From NZ13-RE01 sp049718665 (lineage in GTDB: Bacteria > Dictyoglomota > Dictyoglomia > Dictyoglomales > Dictyoglomaceae), in assembly GCA_049718665.1 (NCBI GenBank), contig JBNARO010000053.1, positions 1-5,033 of the forward strand: a stretch of DNA of 5,033 nt, read 5' to 3'. The notes under the pieces are model-generated. The model was not told the DNA's origin. It worked only from the letters and a program-made list of their open reading frames with translations, and ran no database searches. Shown one piece after another: positions 1 to 5,033 of this stretch (position 1 is the stretch's first letter; the number at the start of each line of letters is the position of its first letter). The translations under genes were made by a program, and so were the position numbers.

Positions 1-58
1 CCCTTCTAAATATATCATTTCCCCTTATTTAAAATTTTTTTGAACAGTCTCATTTTTT

Positions 59-87
59 TTGACAGATTTTTGTAAGTGTGATGCAAT
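59..87 (+). promoter_or_regulatory. Probable sigma70-type promoter of the fibre operon
   Basis: A perfect -35 hexamer TTGACA lies at 59-64. After a 17-base spacer, TGCAAT at 82-87 is a fair -10 hexamer (4 of 6 consensus positions), preceded by TG at 79-80, which gives an extended -10. Transcription would start near 93-95, leaving a leader of about 270 bases before the first gene. TATAAA at 88-93 is an alternative -10, but its spacing of 23 is too long. A weaker TTGAAC at 40-45 sits upstream. The position directly ahead of the structured leader and terminator supports the call. The start site is inferred, not seen. Confidence 0.6.
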
Positions 88-154
88 TATAAAAAATAAA
101 AGAAGATTATGGAGGGATAATAAAGTAAAGATTTCTTAAAAATTAAAATTTAAT

Positions 155-240
155 ATGCCTTACCCAGGAAGCGATGAAGTGTGATCCGTAAGATGGTTGC
201 CTGGATCACATGGAGCTAATGGCAAAACCGGCCTGGAGAG
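155..240 (+). ncRNA. Structured 5' leader RNA, pseudoknotted riboswitch-like aptamer candidate
   Basis: This non-coding stretch is more GC-rich and structured than its surroundings. An outer stem can form between CCAGG (164-168) and CCTGG (232-236). Inside it, TGTGATCC (180-187) pairs perfectly with GGATCACA (203-210) to make an 8-bp hairpin. The hairpin loop carries TTGCC (197-201), which is complementary to GGCAA (221-225) downstream, giving an H-type pseudoknot enclosed by the outer stem. Unpaired GCGATGAAG (171-179) and AAACCGG (225-231) flank these helices and could form a ligand pocket. A terminator follows at once, and the next genes encode surface proteins. From memory, the order 'stem, GAUGAA, hairpin with GGUU in the loop, AACCG-CC, stem' resembles the c-di-GMP-II riboswitch. 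The match is partial and I could not test it. It does not match c-di-GMP-I, SAM, TPP, glycine or cobalamin patterns that I know. Structure likely; class unknown. Confidence 0.55.
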
Positions 241-256
241 AAGTGGGTTTATTAAC

Positions 257-287
257 CCCCAGCCTGAAATAGCTGGGGTTTTTATTT
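257..287 (+). terminator. Intrinsic terminator in the leader (attenuator)
   Basis: CCCCAGC (257-263) pairs perfectly with GCTGGGG (272-278) across an 8-base loop, followed by TTTTTATTT (279-287). This is a textbook Rho-independent terminator. It lies between the promoter and the first gene with no reading frame in front of it, so it is best read as an attenuator controlled by the upstream RNA fold. Its 5' arm overlaps two alternative pairings: GGGTT (245-249) with AACCC (254-258), and GGCCTGG (230-236) with CCAGCC (259-264, one bulge). Either would disrupt the terminator. The second uses the 3' strand of the aptamer's outer stem. Confidence 0.85.
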
Positions 288-363
288 TAAAAGAAGGAGG
301 TGAAAAGTTTCTCAGAAATTTCTCCAGTTTCCAGAAATTTTCTAACAGAAAGGAGGGAAGAAG
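284..363 (+). promoter_or_regulatory. Untranslated spacer with orphan SD, two short repeats and the true SD
   Basis: AAGGAGGTGA at 293-302 is an almost perfect anti-SD complement, but no ATG, GTG or TTG lies at a normal distance behind it. The GTG at 300-302 is inside the SD itself and opens a frame that only shadows the first gene. Two near-identical elements, CAGAAATTTCT (313-323) and CAGAAATTTTCT (332-343), follow. The second can pair through TTTCT (339-343) with AGAAA (347-351), and CTCC (322-325) can pair with GGAG (352-355). Together these would partly mask the real SD, AAGGAGG at 350-356, which stands 7 bases before the ATG at 364. The masking is weak and speculative. Confidence 0.4.
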
Positions 364-846
364 ATGAAAAGGTTTTTAATAAGTTTGCTCCTTTTAGCTT
401 TTATCTTTGGGATAGTGGGACCAGTAATGGCAGCAAATACCGCTACGCAAGTAGTAACTTATCAAGTTCAAGCCATCAACGAAATTTCTGTAAGTGGAAA
501 TCCAGGTGCTTTAATTGTTAGTACTGCTACAGCAGGTCAACAACCTAATGAAGTGCTTGATAATTCTACCACCTATAATATAACTACTAACGAAACAAAT
601 AAAACAATTACTGGAGCTTTAGCTGTCGCTATGCCTGCAGGTGTTACTTTAAAAATTAATTTAGTTGCACCCACAGGAGCAACCTCTGTGGGTGATGTGA
701 CTCTAACCACTACCGCCCAAAATTTAGTAACTGGTATTACCAAAGTAGCAGAGAGTGGGAAAGTTATAACTTACAAATTATCTGCTACTGTTTCTGCGGG
801 AGTAATTACCAGTTCAACAAATACTGTAACACTTACTTTACAATAA
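364..846 (+). CDS. Secreted small beta-rich protein, probable major fibre subunit
   Basis: This 160-residue protein has a clear Sec signal peptide: MKRF, a hydrophobic core, and a likely cut after PVMA at about residue 23. The mature part of about 137 residues is rich in Thr, Ala, Val, Asn and Ser, has no cysteine, and shows alternating hydrophobic patterns typical of an all-beta sandwich. It ends in a strand-like TNTVTLTLQ. Phrases such as YQVQAINEISVSG, MPAGVTL and VITYKLSATVSAG are reminiscent of exported proteins of unknown function in several bacterial phyla, and in general style of fimbrial subunits of the spore coat U/Csu type; this recall is unverified. The start is set by AAGGAGG at 350-356, 7 bases upstream. 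It is the first gene after the attenuated leader and is followed by a strong hairpin, an arrangement common for highly expressed subunits. The role as major subunit is inferred from size, composition and context. It could instead be a surface-layer or matrix protein. Confidence 0.65.
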   Translation: MKRFLISLLLLAFIFGIVGPVMAANTATQVVTYQVQAINEISVSGNPGALIVSTATAGQQPNEVLDNSTTYNITTNETNKTITGALAVAMPAGVTLKINLVAPTGATSVGDVTLTTTAQNLVTGITKVAESGKVITYKLSATVSAGVITSSTNTVTLTLQ

Positions 847-854
847 GCTACTTA

Positions 855-884
855 TAAGGGTGGTGGTGAATTCCATCACCCTTA
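855..884 (+). other. Intergenic mRNA hairpin, no T-run
   Basis: TAAGGGTGGTGG (855-866) pairs with CCATCACCCTTA (873-884), giving 12 pairs with one G-U and a 6-base loop. The sequence after it is AT-rich but lacks a run of Ts, so it is a poor terminator. It begins 9 bases after the first gene's stop codon. It is better read as a stabilising, processing or partial-termination element that raises the first gene's output over that of the downstream genes. The pairing is seen; the function is inferred. Confidence 0.6.
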
Positions 885-892
885 ATAAAATT

Positions 893-908
893 AAGGAGAA
901 ATGTAATG
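893..908 (+). promoter_or_regulatory. Ribosome binding site with start-stop ATGTAATG ahead of the second gene
   Basis: The SD AAGGAG at 893-898 is followed by ATG at 901, which is at once closed by TAA (904-906), and by an overlapping ATG at 906. The first ATG is only two bases from the SD, so the ATG at 906, seven bases away, should be the main start. Any initiation at 901 would make a one-codon start-stop that could hold or recycle a ribosome exactly at the true start. Confidence 0.5.
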
Positions 909-1385
909 AAAAATAAATTTTACTTAACCTTATTATTTATGTTTCTGTTTTCTTTATACAGCGAAGCTCAATTAAGTATTACCTCTTCTGGTGATTGGTT
1001 AGAGGTTATTGATAGTAGTGACTTGATTTCTGGTGCAGGAAGTGATCTTAAAAGTAGTTATGAAAGTGCACAAAATGCAACAGTTTTATCTATTTCAGGT
1101 TCCCAAGATCCATTAGATGCTTGGCATGTAAATATAAGAAGAATAGATTCGACTTGGCATAATAATTTTATTCTTTATGCCCGAAGAACTTCGGATGGAA
1201 CTGGTAATGGCTCTATATCAGATGGCACCTCATATATAATTGTAGATACCACTGATAGTTTTTTCTTTTCAGGTTCAGGAGATAGAAGTGGAATTAATAT
1301 TCAATACAAGTTGGAGGGAATGTCAATACAAATTCCACCAAATAATTATTCTACAAATATTGTTTTCACGGTAGTTGATGATTAA
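906..1385 (+). CDS. Secreted small protein, probable minor or second fibre subunit
   Basis: This 159-residue exported protein has a signal peptide (residues 1-21, cut likely after YSEA). The mature part starts QLSITSSGDWLEV and has no cysteine. It is rich in Ser, Asp, Gly and Asn, with many aromatic residues placed in alternating strands (WHVNIRRID, NNFILYARRTSDG, IQYKLEG). The C-terminal stretch IPPNNYSTNIVFTVVDD resembles the last strand of spore coat U/CsuA-type subunits, which often end in a 'G-x-Y-x-D-x-v-x-v-x-v' pattern. That resemblance comes from memory and is only general. It lies 59 bases after the first gene, with its own SD, and 24 bases before the chaperone-like gene, so it is very likely in the same transcript. 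I infer a structural subunit, adaptor or tip protein. No enzyme motif is visible. Confidence 0.6.
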   Translation: MKNKFYLTLLFMFLFSLYSEAQLSITSSGDWLEVIDSSDLISGAGSDLKSSYESAQNATVLSISGSQDPLDAWHVNIRRIDSTWHNNFILYARRTSDGTGNGSISDGTSYIIVDTTDSFFFSGSGDRSGINIQYKLEGMSIQIPPNNYSTNIVFTVVDD

Positions 1386-1409
1386 ACTTTAAAATAAGGA
1401 GGGTATAAG

Positions 1410-2216
1410 ATGAAAAGATTTTTATTTTTCCTTCTTTTTATTTTTTTACTAATTCCTACTCCCCTTTTTGCTTCAGTCTCTATAATAGGTTCATTAACAA
1501 GAGAGTTTATAGTTCTTCCTGGTGATAAATTGGAGGGGGGAATTATTTTAAAAAATAATAAAGATAAACCAGTAGAGGTATCAATCTATCAAGTAGATTA
1601 TTTATTTTATGCTGATGGGAGAAATATTTATGGAAAACCAGGTAGTAATCCCCGTTCTAATGCTAATTGGATTACTATTAGCCCCAAAAGATTGATGGTA
1701 CCTCCTAAGGCAACATCTACAGTTTCTTTCAAAATACAAGTGCCTAAGGAAAGTAATTTAAAAGGAACTTATTGGAGCATGATTATGGTAGAGCCTATAG
1801 GGGAAGTAAGAATTGAAAATATAGAAGATGAAAGTGGAAAAATAAAGATAGGAATTCATACTGTGATAAGATATGGTATTCAAATAATTACTAACATTAG
1901 TGATACAGGAGAAAAGAAAGTGAAGATATTAAATAGAAGACTAATAAGGAGTAGTAATAATACTTATATTTTTCAACTGGACTTAGAAAATATTGGAGAA
2001 AGAGGACTTCAACCTAAAGTTATTCTTGAACTTTACAGTAAAAAGGGTGGTTTTGTAGGAAAATTTGAGGCTGATAAGCGCATTATATATCCTGGGACTT
2101 CTGTAAGATATGAGCTAAATTTAAAAGGTATAGAAAAGGGAGAGTATAAAGCTTTAATGATTATAGATAATGGGGATAAGATATGGGGAGCCCAGTACAA
2201 TCTAAAAATAGATTAA
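1410..2216 (+). CDS. Periplasmic Ig-like chaperone-type protein (PapD/DUF916-like)
   Basis: This 268-residue protein has a signal peptide, MKRF followed by a Phe/Leu core, with a likely cut after PLFA at about residue 21. Residues 22 to about 135 form a first Ig-like beta domain. It has a PGD turn after the first strand, an N-x-x-x-x-P-V-E-V segment, the line WITISPKRLMVPPKATSTVSF and then GTYWSMIMVEP. This layout is shared by pilus chaperones and by the DUF916 proteins that accompany WxL surface proteins in Firmicutes. Residues from about 165 to 268 look like a second Ig domain (LENIGERG, YPGTSVRYEL, GEYKALMIID). Two Ig domains between subunit genes and an outer-membrane barrel gene fit a subunit chaperone. 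The start is set by GGAGGG at 1398-1403, six bases upstream. No frameshift is seen. A cell-surface or subunit-anchoring Ig protein is the main alternative. Confidence 0.65.
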   Translation: MKRFLFFLLFIFLLIPTPLFASVSIIGSLTREFIVLPGDKLEGGIILKNNKDKPVEVSIYQVDYLFYADGRNIYGKPGSNPRSNANWITISPKRLMVPPKATSTVSFKIQVPKESNLKGTYWSMIMVEPIGEVRIENIEDESGKIKIGIHTVIRYGIQIITNISDTGEKKVKILNRRLIRSSNNTYIFQLDLENIGERGLQPKVILELYSKKGGFVGKFEADKRIIYPGTSVRYELNLKGIEKGEYKALMIIDNGDKIWGAQYNLKID

Positions 2217-2218
2217 GT

Positions 2219-4887
2219 ATGAGGGGAAAATTTTTTTATTTTATATAAAGTCTTTATATTCTTGACCTTTTTACTTCTTTTCTCGTTAATAAATACTCCT
2301 GCGGAAGAGAGTATTCATATAGAGTTAGAGAGCAGTTCAGTTGGATTTGTAGCAACTGAACCTCAAAGAATCAATACTTTAATCTTTAAAGTTACTAATT
2401 TAACTAATAAAAAGAAAACTCTTATTGAAGAGTTAAAACTTCCAGAAGGATGGGAAGCTATTCTTTCGCAAGAGCCTTTTACCCTTGATCCAGGAGAAAG
2501 CGATGTAAGAATAGTAAGTTTTTTTGTGCCCCCTTCGACCTTAGCTGGAAAGTATAAGATTACATATTTATAGTTTATCTTTACGAAGGTAAGTTAATTA
2601 AAGTTCTTCTCTCAAGCGCTTATAAAGAAATAGAAATTAATGTTCTTCCCTCATTTGATTTGGCAATTATACATAAAGAAGCGCCTCCTTATGTAATAGC
2701 TGGAGATTCATACGAATCTACATTCCTTATTATCAATAAGAGTAATGTAAAAACTGAAATTAGATTAGAAGTAGAAAGCAGAGAAGGTTTCCCTTTCTAT
2801 CTTGAAGAAAATAAATTAACCTTAGATGTGGGGGCTTCTAAAATTATAAAAGTAAGAGTAAAAACTAACAAAAGCATTAAACATAAGGATAAAACATTTG
2901 TTAAAAGTTACAGGGAAAATTATAATTAATAATGAAGTAAAAGTTTCAAACTCTGCTCAGAGTTTTGTAGAAGTTATCCCCAAGATCGCCCAGTTAGGAA
3001 AGTTTTATACTTTCCCTATAACTTTAGAACTTAAGGAAAGACTTGTAGACAATCTGAGATCTCAAATCACTTTAAGAGGTTTAGGACCTATCGATGAAAA
3101 GGGTGAGAAGAAGGTTGAGTTTTTACTTCAAACTCCTATGTTTCCTGAAAACTCTACAGAATAAATATTTCTCGCTTACCTCCCTTACTGAAAGTGGTTT
3201 ATATGGAAGAGGTGTAGAAGCGGCTTGGAAATTGAAGGATTTTAATTTCGGAGCCTTTTACTTAAAGAATCAAGTTGAAAAAAAAGAAGAATGGGCTCTA
3301 TATCTTAATTATTCATTAAGGGATGATATTCAATTTAATTTTAACTATTTAGTGAAAAGACTCTTTGGAGAATTGGATCAAGAAAAGGATATATGGAGTA
3401 TGGGAATAAAAGTTTCTTCTTTGAAGAATATAAATTTTGAAATGGAATATGCTCAAGGAATAAAAAATATGTACGATGGAAAAGCTTTAAGAATTCTTGC
3501 CTCTGGAAATTATAAAGAGATTGAGGCTAATTATAATTTAATTTATGCAGAACCAAACTATCCAGGAAGTTATAATGATACCTTTTATCAAAATTTTTCT
3601 TTAAATCTTCCTATTTTAAATAATGTAAAAATTTGGGAAAAATATAGTGAGAAGATTAAAAATTTGAGTTTAGACCCCAGTTCTGGAGATTCTGCAGAAG
3701 AAAAGACCAAGGAAATAGGTATTTCATACAAATTAAAAGATATTGGAGTGTTTTCTTTCTCGTATCTTAATTTTCTTAGAAAAGATAGATTTTATCCTCC
3801 TAAAATTGATTTCAACGAGTCTTATGTAGTTTTAGGCTTTGAGAGTGGTATTAATAATTTGACCTTTGATGTATCCTATAAAATAGGAGAGAAAAAGGAC
3901 AACTTGAATATTTCTCTTAAGTATACTCCCAGTAGTAATCAGAGGTATAGTCTAAATTATAGCGGTGATTTTTCTAAATCTGTTAGTATTGATAAAACCA
4001 GAAAGGATGTTATCAGTTTTAATATGTGGCATATGATAGATGTCTCAAAGTATGTAAATTTTTCTTTTAGTAGCACCTATCTTGATTTTATTAAAATTTT
4101 TAATTATTTATCCCTTTACTTTACTTATAAATTTTCTCCCTCTCAATTTTTAGAGTTAAGAGGAAGTTATTCATTCTCCAATAATAATTTGTAGAATAAT
4201 TCTTTATCCCTTGAACTAAACTACAGAATGACTTTTGGTATTCCTATACTTCTTGAAAAGAAAATAGGGACCATTAAAGGGAAAATATACGATGCTGAAG
4301 ATTCTAATAAAAAGGGAATTCCTGGAGTTATAGTGACTGCAAATGAGCTCACAGCCATTACCGATGAGAAGGGAGAATTTATTTTTCCGCAAATTAAAAC
4401 AGGTAAATATTATTTACAGATAGATTCAAGATCCATAGGTAAAGATAAAATTCCCCTTCTAGGAAGGGTTATAGAGGTAGAACTTAAGGAGAACCAGGTA
4501 TTAGAAGTAAATATTGGATTAGTAAGAAAAGCTTCTCTAAGAGGAAGAATTATATTACTTGATTATAAAGGTGGTGGATATTTTGAAAGAGAACAAGCTT
4601 CTTTAGTAGAAAAAGGAGGGTTGGGGAATATAGTTGTGGAATTAGAGGGTAATTCGAAAATCTTAACCTGCGTAACTAATAATGAGGGCTATTTCAATTT
4701 TGAAGAGCTTTACCCAGGGAAATGGATATTAAAAATTCACGAGGATAACCTACCTCAATATACTTATGTAGAAAATAATTATCTTTCTTTAGAAATTAGT
4801 CCAGGAGAAAATAAAGAAGTTACTATAAGAATTCTACCTCAAAAGAGACCTCTTGAGATTATTGAAGAAGGTGACATCCTTAATTAA
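2219..4887 (+). pseudogene. Disrupted usher-like outer-membrane protein: Ig/NEW3 domains, beta-barrel, two CNA-B-like modules
   Basis: One reading frame of about 888 residues appears when four indels and one nonsense codon are repaired. The original start is probably ATG 2219, three bases after the upstream stop, with a poor SD, suggesting translational coupling. Lesions: (1) an extra T in the T7 run 2231-2237 breaks the signal peptide; (2) a lost base near 2565-2570, just before the TAG at 2571; (3) an extra A in AAAA 2903-2906; (4) a +1 shift near 3148-3164; (5) an in-frame TAG at 4192-4194. Repaired order: signal peptide; NEW3-like Ig domain (LKLPEGWEAIL, LDPGESDVRIVSFFVP, 2310-2640); second Ig domain (2650-2975); a barrel with amphipathic strands and TESGLYGRG (3000-4255); then two carboxypeptidase-regulatory/CNA-B-like modules (4267-4530 and 4535-4850), each with a 'TD/TN-E-KGEF/GYF' turn. 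Barrel plus C-terminal beta modules beside a chaperone and subunits suggests an usher-like secretion pore. No fragment has a proper SD and start of its own, so the gene is probably dead, unless the lesions are sequencing errors. Confidence 0.75.
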
Positions 4888-4920
4888 TTCGCCCTGACCT
4901 GGAATCACTTTTATCACCCC

Positions 4921-5032
4921 TCAAATATTAGGATAAATCCCTTTCTCTAATTCTTCTACAAGTCCTCCTTTTTCTGTGAAGTTCATAGCTTAGCATATCT
5001 GCTGGCAGATTTGAAACAAAAACATTGGCTAC
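4921..5032 (-). pseudogene. Possible decayed coding fragment on the - strand, family unknown
   Basis: On the - strand, reading from 5032, a frame gives VANVFVSNLPADMLSYE and then turns into low-quality sequence. A shift of frame near 4985 continues as FTEKGGLVEELEKGIYPNI and meets a TGA at 4923-4921. Beyond the stop the same frame still reads GVIKVIPGQGEL before entering the antisense of the usher-like gene. The protein-like composition across a frame change suggests the eroded 3' end of a convergent gene that starts outside the window. I do not recognise the family. The stretch is short, and chance is a real alternative. The + strand from 4888 to 5033 shows no gene and no clear terminator for the operon. 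Confidence 0.25.
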
Positions 5033-5033
5033 T

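Noticed and set aside
1..18. Possible start of a divergent - strand gene (ATG at 18-16, reading MIYLEG, with AAGGGG at 26-21)
   Set aside because: Only six codons are in the window, and the SD-like run is just two bases from the ATG, which is too close to trust.
34..65. Two similar T-rich elements ending in TTGAACAG (40-47) and TTGACAG (59-65)
   Set aside because: The likeness comes mainly from T-runs. The second is already explained as the -35 hexamer, and the first has no -10 partner that I can defend.
155..240. c-di-GMP-I (GEMM), SAM, TPP, glycine, fluoride riboswitch, or HDV/hammerhead ribozyme
   Set aside because: Short matches exist (GGCAAAACC, CCGGCC, GATGAAG, TAATGGC), but the order and the conserved cores of these classes are not present.
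300..521. GTG-started 73-codon frame from 300
   Set aside because: It overlaps the clearly exported first gene in another frame, its GTG lies inside the SD it would need, and its product is low-complexity with no family character.
3094..3164. ATG at 3094 as the start of an independent barrel protein
   Set aside because: The first part is Arg-rich out-of-frame sequence over the ending Ig/barrel frame. There is no SD and no signal peptide. The real barrel sequence begins only after the frameshift.
4228..4887. Separate gene for the C-terminal CNA-B-like modules from ATG 4228
   Set aside because: There is no SD, no signal peptide, and the same frame is open upstream to the TAG. It is the tail of the broken gene.
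4921..4923. TGA read as tryptophan (alternative code), since the - strand frame stays protein-like across it
   Set aside because: The stretch is short and already carries a frame change. All intact genes end in TAA and give no support for recoding.
4985..5032. RNA-binding (RRM) motif, from the VFVSNLP similarity to RNP2
   Set aside because: No RNP1 motif or following beta-alpha pattern is visible, and seven residues are too few.

Overview
The window is AT-rich and compactly arranged on the + strand. It has strong Shine-Dalgarno (SD) sequences (AAGGAG/AAGGAGG types), Sec signal peptides and a large outer-membrane beta-barrel protein. This suggests a bacterium with a two-membrane (Gram-negative type) envelope. 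The Lys/Ile/Glu-rich proteins and low GC would fit a thermophilic, deep-branching lineage (Dictyoglomota, Atribacterota or Thermodesulfobacteriota types), but nothing in the window fixes the taxon.

Layout. Bases 1-154 hold a likely promoter (-35 at 59-64, -10 at 82-87) and the start of a long leader. Bases 155-283 form a structured leader RNA: a pseudoknotted, riboswitch-like fold followed by a clear intrinsic terminator, with an alternative pairing that could act as antiterminator. Bases 284-363 contain an SD with no usable start codon and two near-identical short repeats before the real SD of the first gene. Three intact genes for exported proteins follow: a small beta-rich subunit-like protein (364-846), a second small secreted protein (906-1385), and a two-domain Ig-like protein resembling a periplasmic pilus chaperone (1410-2216). 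A strong hairpin without a T-run lies between the first two genes. Bases 2219-4887 are the remains of one very large gene. Restoring the frame gives about 888 residues: signal peptide, two Ig/NEW3-like domains, a long beta-barrel and two C-terminal carboxypeptidase-regulatory-like (CNA-B type) modules. The order is usher-like. Four frameshifts and one in-frame amber codon break it. Bases 4888-5033 carry what may be another decayed coding fragment on the - strand.

How the parts fit. The order is [leader RNA with terminator] - [abundant small subunit] - [second subunit] - [Ig chaperone] - [Ig + barrel + CNA-B outer-membrane protein]. This looks like a divergent chaperone-usher-type surface fibre operon, switched at transcription elongation by the leader. 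The subunits and chaperone are intact but the presumptive secretion pore is a pseudogene. The system is therefore either dying or relies on an usher encoded elsewhere. The leader RNA and the non-classical chaperone/usher architecture are the most interesting parts.
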